From: Aliiroseovarius halocynthiae
Lineage (GTDB): Bacteria; Pseudomonadota; Alphaproteobacteria; Rhodobacterales; Rhodobacteraceae
Length of the DNA: 64,000 nucleotides
Reading direction: 5' to 3'
Assembly: GCF_007004645.1 (NCBI RefSeq)
Contig: NZ_ML660020.1
Location: forward strand, 186,001-250,000
Made by a program: the position numbers and the translations under genes. Position 1 is the first letter of the stretch. Each line of letters starts with the position of its first letter. The notes beneath the pieces are model-generated. The model was given only the letters and a program-made list of their open reading frames with translations, had not been told where the DNA came from and searched no databases. This document shows, one piece after another, positions 25,756 to 34,628 of this stretch.

Positions 25756-26406
25756 ATGAATCAGACTGCGTCAAACTTGCCCCGCCTTGGCAGCATCGCT
25801 GCCTTCATTTGCGCCGCGACCTACATCTATGGCTTCGCAGTTTTCCTTGCCGTGCTCGAACCTGCCGGGTTCTCTGCACCCGAAACGAATGCCGAGCAGT
25901 TGATCGCGATTCTAACCCAAAATGCCGCGCTGATTTCGTCGTGGTACCTTATTATCTACGTCCTGAACGCCATCGCGCTGACCGTGCTTGTCGTCGCGCT
26001 TTACGCCACAAGCCATGCAACTCAGCCTGACTTGGCCAAGCTGTCCGGCGCGTTTGGATTGATCTGGTGCGTTCTGATCCTTGGGGCGGGCATGATGGCG
26101 AATGTTGGGCTAAGCACCACGCTTGGCATAGAAGACCCGGTTGAAGCCGCGCGCATGTGGCGCGTCGTCACGACCGTCGAGAACGGGATTGGCGGCGGCA
26201 ATGAAATCGCCGGGGGCGTTTGGATCATCGTGACCAGTCTGGCAGCGCGCGCTTTTATCTCGCCTGCTCTTCGCTGGACCGGAATTGTTATCGGCGCTTG
26301 CGGTTTGATGACCATGATCCCACTGCTCGAACCCGCTGGCATGGTCTTTGGCCTTGGTTTCATCGCATGGTTTGTCTGGATGGGATTTGCCTTGCGCCGT
26401 ATCTAA
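25756..26406 (+). CDS. Integral membrane protein, DUF4386-like
   Basis: The 216-residue protein has about six hydrophobic segments and begins LGSIAAFICAATYIYGF. I do not recognise a named function; the arrangement is similar to DUF4386-type membrane proteins. The ATG at 25756 is used because the hydrophobic domain starts right behind it; SD-like GAAGAAGAAA precedes it. A weak promoter TTGATT-18-TAGGAT is visible at about 25673-25702. It stands alone between gltX and the MATE gene. Confidence 0.6.
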   Translation: MNQTASNLPRLGSIAAFICAATYIYGFAVFLAVLEPAGFSAPETNAEQLIAILTQNAALISSWYLIIYVLNAIALTVLVVALYATSHATQPDLAKLSGAFGLIWCVLILGAGMMANVGLSTTLGIEDPVEAARMWRVVTTVENGIGGGNEIAGGVWIIVTSLAARAFISPALRWTGIVIGACGLMTMIPLLEPAGMVFGLGFIAWFVWMGFALRRI

Positions 26407-26548
26407 AGCGTTCTTAGGCACGTATACGCGCCGCTGCTGGTACGGCTAAGAAGGTGCACAGCCGCACAATTCCTGTGCGCTCTTCTCTCTGGTACCCATC
26501 GTCTATCTGCGTCATGCTGGCCGACAGCAAACAGGTAAGGTGACGATC

Positions 26549-27949
26549 ATGGCTGAAGCACAGGCGAAATTTCTGGAAGGCAGCCTGCTGAGGCACATCA
26601 CCGTGATGTCTCTGACATCCTCGGTCGGGCTGATGGCCATTTTTTTGGTCGATCTGGTCGACATGATTTTCATCTCGATGCTGGGTCGGGACGAGCTGGC
26701 CGCAGCGGTTGGCTATGCGGGCGCGCTCTTGTTCTTCACCTCATCCTTCGGGATTGGCATGTCCATCGCAGCGGGCGCATTGGTGGCGCGGGCCTTGGGT
26801 GAAGGAGAACCACATACAGCGCGTCGTCGGGCCGCAACTGCGCTGTTCTATGGCATGATCATCGGGGCGGTCTTCGCGGCCGCAGTCTGGTATTACACCC
26901 CCAACCTCGTGGCTCTTCTGGGCGCATCTGGGGACACGCTGGAACTTGCAACATCCTATCTGCGGATCATTCTGCCAAGCCTGCCCATCTTGATTGCAGG
27001 TATGGTCGGTGGCGCAATCCTGCGTGCGCATGGCGACGCAAGGCGCGCCATGATGGCCACCATCGGCGCAGGCGTTGTGAATGCGATCCTAGATCCCATC
27101 CTGATTTTTGGCCTTAACCTGGATCTGACAGGGGCCGCACTGGCGTCTGTGGCCGCACGCCTGACGATGGCAGCAATGTCGATTTATCCGATTTTCAAGT
27201 TCTACGGCGGGCTGGATCGCCCCACACAGGCCGAGTTCCGTGTGGATTTTCCCGCCATCGCCACCATCGCCCTGCCTGCCATCTTGACCCAGTTCGCCAC
27301 ACCTGTGGGACAAGCTTACGTCACCAGATCCATGGCCGAGTTCGGGGAAGATGCCGTGGCAGGGATGGCGATCATCGGGCGTCTGGTTCCCGTTGCTTTC
27401 GGGACCATCTTTGCGCTGTCCGGGGCAATCGGCCCGATCGTTGGGCAAAACTACGGCGCGGGAAAAATGGATCGGGTGCGTGGGTCGATCCGCGACGGGC
27501 TGCTGTTTGTCTTGGTGGTCACGCTGGTCGTCACGGCGATCCTCTATTTGGCGCGTGGCCCGATTGCGGATCTTTTCAACGCAGAAGGCCTAAGCCGAGA
27601 GCTGGTCTTCTTGTTTTGCGGTCCGCTGGCGCTGGCATGGTACTTCAACGGCGTGATTTTCGTCACCAACGCGAGCTTTAACAACCTTGGACACCCTTTC
27701 TATTCGACGTGGGTAAACTGGGGTCGCCAGACCCTTGGCACCATCCCATTGGTGATGATCGGTGCGGCCTATTGGGGTGCACCCGGCGTGTTGATCGGGC
27801 AAGCCATTGGCGGCGTGGCCTTCGCGGGGATTGCGATGATCCTGTCAGCCCGTGTCCTGCGCAAAGCCGAGGCCGGTCTATACTCCGGCACCGCGCATCC
27901 GTACCAGCGACAGACCCGCCTAATCTCGCTGTTTCACAACCGCCGATAA
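26549..27949 (+). CDS. MATE family efflux transporter
   Basis: The 466-residue protein has about twelve transmembrane segments in two similar halves. MATE features are visible: FLVDLVDMIFISMLGRDELAA in helix 1-2, GMSIAAGALVARALGEG, and in the second half SGAIGPIVGQNYGAG. These transporters export cationic drugs or metabolites using Na+ or H+. AAGGTGA lies before the ATG at 26549, which is preferred over the GTG three codons earlier. Its 3' end overlaps the convergent gamma-glutamylcyclotransferase gene by 30 bp. Substrate is unknown. Confidence 0.9.
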   Translation: MAEAQAKFLEGSLLRHITVMSLTSSVGLMAIFLVDLVDMIFISMLGRDELAAAVGYAGALLFFTSSFGIGMSIAAGALVARALGEGEPHTARRRAATALFYGMIIGAVFAAAVWYYTPNLVALLGASGDTLELATSYLRIILPSLPILIAGMVGGAILRAHGDARRAMMATIGAGVVNAILDPILIFGLNLDLTGAALASVAARLTMAAMSIYPIFKFYGGLDRPTQAEFRVDFPAIATIALPAILTQFATPVGQAYVTRSMAEFGEDAVAGMAIIGRLVPVAFGTIFALSGAIGPIVGQNYGAGKMDRVRGSIRDGLLFVLVVTLVVTAILYLARGPIADLFNAEGLSRELVFLFCGPLALAWYFNGVIFVTNASFNNLGHPFYSTWVNWGRQTLGTIPLVMIGAAYWGAPGVLIGQAIGGVAFAGIAMILSARVLRKAEAGLYSGTAHPYQRQTRLISLFHNRR

Positions 27950-28498
27950 GCGCGACAGGCCCGCGTCCACCAAGGCAGTTTCCTCGGCGCTTAACACCTG
28001 CGCGCGCGGATAAACCGGGTCCGTCCGGTCGTTCAGGATGGGCGCATGCCATCCCTCGGTCGTTTCGAAGAAATGGGTAACGCCATCCAGACCAAATTCG
28101 CGAAAATAGCCCTGCACCACCACATCCAGATAGGACAGCAATACCGGATTATCATCGGTCGGCGCGTGGTGTTCGCCGGGTGCAATGGCATAGATCGCCA
28201 CGTCCAGATCCCCGCCATCATGGCGTATCTCTGATCCCAACGGCACCCGTGCATAGGCCCGTTCGCGTTCGTCCAATGCCGTCCAATCCGCGTTTGGAAC
28301 CGACGCGATCAACCCCTCGATATACTCGGCACTGTCCGGCACCGCCGTCAGATAGCACAGCGCCCGATGCGGCGACCTGCGCCACGCCCGATGCCAACCC
28401 GTCACCTTGGCGGCACGCGCATTCGAATAGCCATGCGTCTGCCGGTTCACCAACGAACCATAGCCAAAGAAATGCGGGTCAGCGGAAACGTCTTTCAT
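27920..28498 (-). CDS. Gamma-glutamylcyclotransferase-like protein
   Basis: The 192-residue protein starts with the family motif FFGYGSLVN (about 10-18), the substrate-binding loop of the AIG2/GGCT fold. The likely catalytic acid lies in LDERERAY (about 88-95). Such enzymes release 5-oxoproline from gamma-glutamyl peptides. The start at 28498 leaves the motif near the N-terminus as usual. It overlaps the MATE gene tail-to-tail by 30 bp. Soluble, cytoplasmic; the exact substrate is not predictable. Confidence 0.82.
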   Translation of the reverse strand: MKDVSADPHFFGYGSLVNRQTHGYSNARAAKVTGWHRAWRRSPHRALCYLTAVPDSAEYIEGLIASVPNADWTALDERERAYARVPLGSEIRHDGGDLDVAIYAIAPGEHHAPTDDNPVLLSYLDVVVQGYFREFGLDGVTHFFETTEGWHAPILNDRTDPVYPRAQVLSAEETALVDAGLSRLSAVVKQRD

Positions 28499-28596
28499 TC
28501 CGACACCATGGCACCCGCATGCCACGGAATACAAGCACTTGCCGCCCCGGCAGCGCGGCGATACGTTTAGACCAAATTCCCTGAGGAGGCCCCCAA

Positions 28597-28956
28597 ATGA
28601 AATTCACCGAAGAACATGAATGGCTGCGCGAAGAAGACGGTCTGTACGTTGTTGGCATCACCGCCCACGCGGCCGAGCAGCTGGGCGATGTTGTCTTTGT
28701 CGAACTGCCCGAGGCGGGTGACACTGTCTCTAAGGATGACGAGGTTGTGGTGATCGAAAGCGTCAAAGCCGCATCCGACATTCTGGCCCCGCTGGACGGC
28801 GAAATCGTCGAAGTGAACGAAGCCATCGTGGACGAGCCCGGCAAGGTGAACGATGATCCAGAAAACGACGCGTGGTTCTTCAAGATCAAAGCCTCGGACA
28901 CCAGCCCGCTGGACGACTACATGGATGAAGCGGCCTATAAGGACTTCATCAGCTAA
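28597..28956 (+). CDS. gcvH: Glycine cleavage system H protein
   Basis: The 119-residue lipoyl carrier shuttles the aminomethyl group between P and T proteins. The lipoylation site is Lys57 in ESVKAASD. Length and ends match the family. A strong GAGGAGG precedes the ATG. Unusually, neither gcvT nor gcvP is next to it: it stands as a single gene, with a divergent cyclotransferase upstream and a terminator downstream. The T and P proteins must be elsewhere. Confidence 0.96.
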   Translation: MKFTEEHEWLREEDGLYVVGITAHAAEQLGDVVFVELPEAGDTVSKDDEVVVIESVKAASDILAPLDGEIVEVNEAIVDEPGKVNDDPENDAWFFKIKASDTSPLDDYMDEAAYKDFIS

Positions 28957-28973
28957 ATCCGGCAGCTAGACGG

Positions 28974-29009
28974 AAAAAGGCGCGAACCAGATCGGTCCGC
29001 GCCTTTTTT
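28974..29009. terminator. Bidirectional rho-independent terminator between gcvH and ocd
   Basis: AAAAAGGCGCG on the left and CGCGCCTTTTTT on the right enclose a stem with one mismatch and an AGATC loop. A-run and T-run at the two ends allow use by both convergent genes. Confidence 0.88.
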
Positions 29010-29013
29010 CATG

Positions 29014-30063
29014 TCAGCTTTTCGAGCGTTCCAGCATTCCAAACAGATCGCGAGGATCATCAGGGTCTGCCAGCATATCAAGGCGGGTGAAAAACGCCGT
29101 TCCTTCGATCGCTTTCGAGATATAGCGCAGGGCCGAGAAATCCTCGATCGCGAAGCCCACGCTATCAAACAGCGTGATTTGCTTGTCACTGGTGCGTCCT
29201 TTGACCTGCCCCGTGATAACCTGCCACATCTCGGTGACGGGATGGCCCGCATCCAGCTGCTGAATCTCGCCCTCGACCCATGTCTGTTCCGGGTACTCCA
29301 CGAAAATGTCCGAGCGCAAAAGGATATCGCGGTGCAGTTCCGTCTTGCCGGGGCAGTCGCCGCCAATCGCGTTGATATGCACCCCCTCGCCGACCATGTT
29401 GTCGGTCAGGATCATGGCGTTTTGCTTGTCTGCGGTGCAGGTCGTGATGATCTGCGCGCCCTCCATGCTTTCCTCGCCGCTTTTGCAGGGCACGACATTC
29501 AGGCCCAGCCCCGCCAGATTCCGCGCGCATTTCTCGGTCGCAGCAGGGTCGATGTCATACAGCCGGACCGTGTCGATGCCGCAGATCGCCTTGAAGGCCA
29601 GACACTGGAATTCCGACTGCGCCCCATTGCCGATCATCGCCATCGTGGTTGCGCCCTTGGGGGCCAGATGCTTGGCCACCATTGCGCTGGTCGCTGCCGT
29701 GCGCAATGCGGTCAGCACTGTCATCTCGGTCAACAGTTTCGGATAACCCGTATCCACATCCGCCAGCAGCCCGAACGCCGTCACGGTCTGCAACCCTTCC
29801 TTAGTATTCTTGGGGTGTCCGTTGACATATTTAAACCCATACATCTCGCCGTCCGAGGTCGGCATCAGCTCGATCACACCCACATCCGAGTGGCTGGCCA
29901 CGCGCGGCGTCTTGTCAAACAGCTCCCACCGTTTGAAGTCATTTTCGATCTCGGTCGCGATGTCACGCAGAACCGTTTCGATCCCGATATGATGAACAAG
30001 GCCCATCATGTGCTCGACAGACACGAAAGGAACATAGGCAAGTTCGGAAGGAAGAGGCGGCAT
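29014..30063 (-). CDS. ocd: Ornithine cyclodeaminase
   Basis: The 349-residue NAD-dependent enzyme converts ornithine to proline and ammonia. Rossmann motif MIGNGAQSEFQ lies near residue 136; the family signatures TALRTAATSAM and FDSVGFAIEDFSAL are present. It is last in a minus-strand operon after ctlX and arginase, ten bases behind the arginase stop, with AAGGAGC as ribosome-binding site. Together the operon turns arginine and citrulline into proline. The start at 30063 follows from the ribosome-binding site. Confidence 0.93.
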   Translation of the reverse strand: MPPLPSELAYVPFVSVEHMMGLVHHIGIETVLRDIATEIENDFKRWELFDKTPRVASHSDVGVIELMPTSDGEMYGFKYVNGHPKNTKEGLQTVTAFGLLADVDTGYPKLLTEMTVLTALRTAATSAMVAKHLAPKGATTMAMIGNGAQSEFQCLAFKAICGIDTVRLYDIDPAATEKCARNLAGLGLNVVPCKSGEESMEGAQIITTCTADKQNAMILTDNMVGEGVHINAIGGDCPGKTELHRDILLRSDIFVEYPEQTWVEGEIQQLDAGHPVTEMWQVITGQVKGRTSDKQITLFDSVGFAIEDFSALRYISKAIEGTAFFTRLDMLADPDDPRDLFGMLERSKS

Positions 30064-30073
30064 TGGGCGCTCC

Positions 30074-31003
30074 TTAATAGCTGGTTGTGAAACGGTCGAG
30101 CACCCGGCGGCCAAACAGGCTTGCCGTCAGATCGACCATCAGGCGCGCGGTGCGGCCACGTTCGTCAAGAAAGGGGTTCAGCTCGACCAGATCGAGCGAG
30201 GTGACAAGGCCGCTGTCATGGAGCATCTCCATGATCAGATGCGCCTCGCGGAAGGTGGCGCCGCCGGGGACGGTGGTGCCGACGGCGGGCGCGATTTCTG
30301 GCTCGATGAAATCAACATCCAGACTGACGTGAAGCAGCCCGTTTGCCTGCGAGACCTCGTCAAGGAATGGACGTAAGATCCGCGCCACGCCATGTTCGTC
30401 AATCGCGCGCATATCATGGGCTTGTACGCCCGAGCTTTGCAAAAGCTCGCGCTCTTCGCGGTCGACGGATCGCAGCCCCATCATGCACAGTTTCTGCGGA
30501 TCCAGTACGGCAGGCAGCGGCTTACCCAGAAGATCAGGGAATCCGTCCAGCCCACAGGCAAACGCCATGGGCATCCCGTGGATATTCCCGCTGGGCGAGC
30601 TGGCAGGCGTGTTAAAATCGGAATGCGCGTCCAGCCACAGTACATATTGCGGACGCCCCATCTGGGCCGCTGCGGCCACATGTCCCGTTACCGTACCAAG
30701 GGCCAGCGCATGATCGCCACCCAGATAGATCGGCAGCGTATCCGCCCCCGCCAACGCAAAGGCATGATCATGCAGGCTTCTGGTCCAGCCGGCGACCTCG
30801 GGCAGGAATTTCAGGTGGTTATGCTCGGTCTCGATCGGGCCGGTGTCCACCCGTTGCGCATCACCTAAATCGGTGACGTTGTGCCCCAGCGCGGCCAGCT
30901 CTTCTGCCAGCCCTGCGGTGCGATAGGCGTCTGGCCCCATGATACATCCGCGTCGCCCGGCGCCTTCCTCAAGCGGGACGCCAAGAAGGTGAATATTGGT
31001 CAT
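30074..31003 (-). CDS. rocF: Arginase
   Basis: The 309-residue Mn enzyme hydrolyses arginine to ornithine and urea. Mn-binding motifs are GGDHALALG, DAHSDFNTPA and SLDVDFIEP. The N-terminus MTNIHLLGVPLEEGAGRRG is typical. It overlaps ctlX by four bases (ATGA) and is followed after ten bases by ornithine cyclodeaminase, so ornithine formed here goes on to proline. Regulation is likely by the divergent Lrp-type gene at 32073. Confidence 0.94.
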   Translation of the reverse strand: MTNIHLLGVPLEEGAGRRGCIMGPDAYRTAGLAEELAALGHNVTDLGDAQRVDTGPIETEHNHLKFLPEVAGWTRSLHDHAFALAGADTLPIYLGGDHALALGTVTGHVAAAAQMGRPQYVLWLDAHSDFNTPASSPSGNIHGMPMAFACGLDGFPDLLGKPLPAVLDPQKLCMMGLRSVDREERELLQSSGVQAHDMRAIDEHGVARILRPFLDEVSQANGLLHVSLDVDFIEPEIAPAVGTTVPGGATFREAHLIMEMLHDSGLVTSLDLVELNPFLDERGRTARLMVDLTASLFGRRVLDRFTTSY

Positions 31004-31944
31004 GCGGTGGCTCCTTCAGGTCTGGGGCTAAGATGAATACCGGCAATGGTGCAGCGCACGGATCCCCCAGCCATTTCAAGGGTGGGGATATCCAAGGGCA
31101 GGATTTTCAGGCTGGCTTCGATCCGCCAGCGTTGCTCGGGCTCAAGGGCTGCCAGCGCACGCGAGGACATGGCCAAGATACGGCCATCCTTGCCCTGCAA
31201 CTCAATCGCATTGCCCGCAAATTCCGCGATCTGCTTTTGCGTCAAAGCAATCACGTCGCGACCGCCCCGCGCCAACCGCTCGTGCACCACGTCGCGCCGG
31301 GCGGGATCAAGGATTGTGTCCAAGCCAATCAGTGCAACCTCGGTGCCAATGCACATCAAAACGTTGGTGTGATAGATCGGCAGGCCATCCCCGTCATAGG
31401 CGTCAAACACCATAGGTTCATAGTTGAAATGCGTGCAGAACCGTTCCAACAGAACTTCGCTGGTGCGCTTGGACCGCGCGGCATAGGCGACGCGTTCCAC
31501 GTGATCCAGCACCATTGCGCCAGTACCTTCCAGAAACAACTCGTCCTGTTCCAGCCCGGAATAGTCGATGATATCTTGCACCCGGAAGCGCGTCTTGAGC
31601 ATCTCAAGCACGTCCTGCCGCCGCTCGATCCGTCGGTTTTGCGAATACATTGGATAGACAGCAACATGTCCGCCGGGATGGGTCGAAAACCAGTTGTTGG
31701 GGAAGACCGCATCGGGGCGATCATCGCGCGGGTCTTCAAACAGGTTCACCTCGATCCCTTCTTGACGCAGGGCTTCGACCATACTGGTCACTTCATCATA
31801 GCCACGTTTGACAAGATCCTTTGACGCGACATCACTCGGCGCGGTCTGAAACCCATTATCCTGCGCCGTTTCCGCATTGGGCTGGAAATGGTGCGGGCGG
31901 ATCATGATGACGGCACTTGGGGCCTGAAGCGATGTCTGAGGCAT
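31000..31944 (-). CDS. ctlX: Amidinotransferase-fold hydrolase (CtlX-like, citrulline/arginine-related)
   Basis: The 314-residue protein belongs to the guanidino-group-modifying superfamily. Visible motifs are RPDAVFPNNWFSTHPGG (substrate-binding Asp), GLPIYHTNVLM (catalytic His) and GGSVRCTIAGIHL (nucleophile Cys) close to the C-terminus. The architecture matches CtlX, a citrulline ureidase that yields ornithine, ammonia and CO2; dimethylarginine or arginine hydrolase activity cannot be excluded. It is first in the operon with arginase and ornithine cyclodeaminase. The ATG at 31944 is chosen because the conserved region starts there. The AT-rich 128-bp gap to lrp holds the shared control region. 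Confidence 0.85.
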   Translation of the reverse strand: MPQTSLQAPSAVIMIRPHHFQPNAETAQDNGFQTAPSDVASKDLVKRGYDEVTSMVEALRQEGIEVNLFEDPRDDRPDAVFPNNWFSTHPGGHVAVYPMYSQNRRIERRQDVLEMLKTRFRVQDIIDYSGLEQDELFLEGTGAMVLDHVERVAYAARSKRTSEVLLERFCTHFNYEPMVFDAYDGDGLPIYHTNVLMCIGTEVALIGLDTILDPARRDVVHERLARGGRDVIALTQKQIAEFAGNAIELQGKDGRILAMSSRALAALEPEQRWRIEASLKILPLDIPTLEMAGGSVRCTIAGIHLSPRPEGATA

Positions 31945-32037
31945 TATGGTCTCTGTTCGCGGAAGAGGTTGTGAACAGTCTAGCAACCGATAATTTTTCA
32001 GAGATATGTCACTAATGTTCTTTTGAAGCGTATATTT

Positions 32038-32074
32038 TTGACAATTTGCTATTACCAACTTAACAATTTGTTAT
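32038..32074 (+). promoter_or_regulatory. lrp promoter with direct repeat, likely leaderless
   Basis: TTGACA (32038-32043), a 17-base spacer and TAACAA (32061-32066) lie so close to the lrp ATG (32073) that transcription should start at or within a base of it. ACAATTTGCTAT (32041-32052) is repeated as ACAATTTGTTAT (32063-32074), 22 bp apart, overlapping both promoter boxes: a candidate autoregulatory Lrp operator. Confidence 0.6.
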
Positions 32075-32498
32075 GCATATCTTTGATGACCTCGACCGTG
32101 ACCTGATCTCGATCCTACGTGAAGACGGGCGTGCCCCGATCTCAAAACTTGCAACCATCCTTGGCGTATCCCGCGCAACGGTTCAGTCACGTCTGGATCG
32201 ACTGCTCGACAGCGGCGCGGTGCTGGGCTTCACCATCCGCGCGCGTCAGGATCATGGGCCAGATGGGGTGCATGCGATTATGATGATCGAGGTTTCAGGT
32301 CGATCCACAACCGCCGTGATCAAGCGCCTGCGTGGGCTGCCCGAACTTCGGTCTCTGCATTCAACCAATGGAAAGTGGGATCTGGTGGCGCAATTGACCG
32401 CTGACAGCCTGACCGACTTCGACCGCGTCCTGCGCGACGTCCGTGTGGTCGAAGGGATCACCAACAGTGAAACCAGCATCTTGCTGAGCACCGTGTGA
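32073..32498 (+). CDS. Lrp/AsnC family transcriptional regulator
   Basis: The 141-residue regulator has an N-terminal winged helix (ISKLATILGVSRATVQSRLDRL split across about residues 23-45) and a C-terminal RAM ligand-binding domain. It is divergent from the ctlX-arginase-ocd operon, so it probably senses arginine, ornithine or proline and controls that operon, as is common for Lrp-type proteins next to amino-acid catabolic genes. The start is fixed by the promoter: the -10 box ends six bases upstream and no ribosome-binding site is visible. Confidence 0.92.
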   Translation: MHIFDDLDRDLISILREDGRAPISKLATILGVSRATVQSRLDRLLDSGAVLGFTIRARQDHGPDGVHAIMMIEVSGRSTTAVIKRLRGLPELRSLHSTNGKWDLVAQLTADSLTDFDRVLRDVRVVEGITNSETSILLSTV

Positions 32499-32558
32499 CC
32501 TTGACCTGCCCGTCTGCAATAATCATATGCGTATAGCGGAATATGAATGGAGCCCAAG

Positions 32559-32999
32559 ATGTCCAACGCTTTGAAAATGACCTGTCTGGAATGTGGCGCG
32601 GTGAATCGCGTGCCGAAAGACAAACTGTCGGCAGGGCCAAAATGCGGAACCTGCGGGGCCAAACTGAATGACGGCAAGGTCAGGCAGCTGGATCCAGCGA
32701 CACTGGTCAAGGCTCAGCGCAATGACGATACGCCGCTTTTGGTGGACTTTTGGGCACCGTGGTGCGGGCCGTGCCGGATGATGGCGCCCGCGTTCGAGCA
32801 GGCTGCGCGGGCGGTCGCGCCTCATGCCCGGTTTGCCAAGATCAACACGGAAGACCACCCAAATGCCTCGCGCAAGTTTGGCATTCGCGGAATCCCCGCG
32901 CTGATCTTATTCCAGAACGGCAAGGAAATCGCCCGCCAAGCTGGCGCTGTCCCCGCCCCAGCGATCGAGCAGTTCGTACGCAATAAGGCACGATTCTGA
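32559..32999 (+). CDS. trxC: Thioredoxin 2 (TrxC) with zinc finger
   Basis: The 146-residue protein has an N-terminal zinc ribbon with Cys9, Cys12, Cys29 and Cys32, then a thioredoxin domain with the active site WCGPC (Cys69, Cys72) and the cis-proline in RGIPALILF. TrxC is a cytoplasmic disulfide reductase used under oxidative stress. The ATG at 32559 follows GGAG; an in-frame ATG four codons earlier is weaker. It is transcribed alone or from the lrp promoter. Confidence 0.94.
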   Translation: MSNALKMTCLECGAVNRVPKDKLSAGPKCGTCGAKLNDGKVRQLDPATLVKAQRNDDTPLLVDFWAPWCGPCRMMAPAFEQAARAVAPHARFAKINTEDHPNASRKFGIRGIPALILFQNGKEIARQAGAVPAPAIEQFVRNKARF

Positions 33000-33143
33000 C
33001 CAGCGCCATCGCGGACATCACTCTACTGGATTTGTGCGGTTGGGAGCTATAAAGCTGCCGCAGCACTTATCAGAGTATTTCTGTCAGCTACCTTTACCTT
33101 ACCCGGCCCACGCCCTACAACGCCGGGAAACAGGAGCCGCCAG

Positions 33144-34628
33144 ATGCGCAAAACATCTTTCCTGATGGCCCTTGCCGCCGTCACATCGCCATGTCTCGCC
33201 GAGGATCTTGGCCCGTGGGGCGAACCGCATTTGACACCCGCACCGCGGACCCAGGCTGAACGTGAGCGCATTCAGGCGGCCACAGCTTCACCGACCGACT
33301 TTTCAGCCCCGAACAGCTTCGAGGTCCGAAGCGCAGGGGCAGCGACGCAGATGGATCCGCAGCCGCGTGCGCTGTTTTCGACCCCCTTCCCAAATTTGCC
33401 AGCCGATCAGAAGCTCGACTTCACCTTGGGCGAGGCGATGTTTGAGAAGCTTTGGGTTCAGGCACCTGCCTCGACTATTTCATCCGACGGGCTTGGCCCG
33501 CTGTACAACACCCGCGCCTGTTCGGCATGTCACGTGCAGGACGGGCGCGGTTTTGTGGCAGATCCTCAGGATCACAAGGGGCTGGTTCTGCGTCTTTCTG
33601 TCCCGGGTAAGGGCATGCAGCCCGAACCAAATTATGGCTTTCAGCTGCAAACCCGTGCCATTTCGGGCCACCACGCCGAAGGGCAGCTTTCCATCACCTA
33701 TCAGGAAACGCCTATCACGCTGGGTGACGGCACAATCGTGATGCTTCGCGCCCCACATTATGCGGTGCACGATGGTGCGCATGGGGATCTTGCCCCGGAC
33801 GCTATGACATCGCCCCGGATCGCACCACAAATGATCGGGCTGGGCCTTCTTGAAGCCATTCCCGAAGCTGACATTCTGGCACAGGCCGATCCCGATGACG
33901 CGGACGGAGACGGCATCTCGGGGCGTCCAAATGTTGTCTGGTCACACATATTTGACCAACCGATGCTGGGCCGCTTTGGTCACAAGGCTGGCAACCCAAC
34001 CCTGCGCCAGCAATCTGCCGATGCAGCAAACGGGGACATCGGCTTGTCCTCGACGTTGTTCCCCAATCATTGGGGCGATTGCACGCAGGCACAGGTGGAT
34101 TGCCGCACCGAGCGTCACGGTGGAACGGAAGCGCAAAACGGTGTCGAGCTGGGGGACAAAGCGCTTGACGTTCTAACCACCTATGTCGCCGCATTGGCAC
34201 CGCCTGCGCGACGAAACGCAAGCAACCCCGACGTCCTGCGTGGCAAAGAGCAGTTCCACGTCGCTGGTTGCGCGGCGTGCCACACTCCGGCTTTCGTCAC
34301 CCATCGCCTGCCCGACGATCCGGCACGATCCTTTCAACTGATTTGGCCCTATAGCGACATGTTGTTGCATGACATGGGAGAGGGGCTGGCAGATCACCGC
34401 CCAGAATGGCAAGCTAGCGGGCAAGAGTGGCGCACGCCGCCTTTGTGGGGAATCGGCCTGACGGGCCAGGTGAGCGAGCACTCGACCTTTCTTCACGATG
34501 GGCGCGCGCGCTCACTGCTTGAAGCCATCCTGTGGCATGGCGGCGAAGCGAAGGCCGCGCGGGACACCGTGCGCTTTATGGACCCGTCTGACCGTGCTGC
34601 GCTGATCACATTTCTGGAGTCGCTCTGA
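33144..34628 (+). CDS. Di-heme oxidoreductase family protein (DUF1111)
   Basis: The 494-residue exported protein has a signal peptide ending in CLAE (about residue 20) and two c-type heme sites: CSACH (126-130) and CAACH (376-380). It belongs to the DUF1111 'thiol oxidoreductase'/diheme family found with imelysin genes in iron-regulated operons. A DADGDGISGRPN stretch in the middle resembles a calcium-binding loop. GGAGCC lies before the ATG; TATAAA at about 33049 is a possible -10. Its stop overlaps the imelysin start (TGATG). An electron-transfer role in iron uptake is inferred. Confidence 0.87.
   Translation: MRKTSFLMALAAVTSPCLAEDLGPWGEPHLTPAPRTQAERERIQAATASPTDFSAPNSFEVRSAGAATQMDPQPRALFSTPFPNLPADQKLDFTLGEAMFEKLWVQAPASTISSDGLGPLYNTRACSACHVQDGRGFVADPQDHKGLVLRLSVPGKGMQPEPNYGFQLQTRAISGHHAEGQLSITYQETPITLGDGTIVMLRAPHYAVHDGAHGDLAPDAMTSPRIAPQMIGLGLLEAIPEADILAQADPDDADGDGISGRPNVVWSHIFDQPMLGRFGHKAGNPTLRQQSADAANGDIGLSSTLFPNHWGDCTQAQVDCRTERHGGTEAQNGVELGDKALDVLTTYVAALAPPARRNASNPDVLRGKEQFHVAGCAACHTPAFVTHRLPDDPARSFQLIWPYSDMLLHDMGEGLADHRPEWQASGQEWRTPPLWGIGLTGQVSEHSTFLHDGRARSLLEAILWHGGEAKAARDTVRFMDPSDRAALITFLESL

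Noticed and set aside
33000-33143. Iron-responsive operator (Fur, Irr or RirA type) ahead of the diheme gene
   Set aside because: I could not find a convincing inverted repeat of any of these types by eye.
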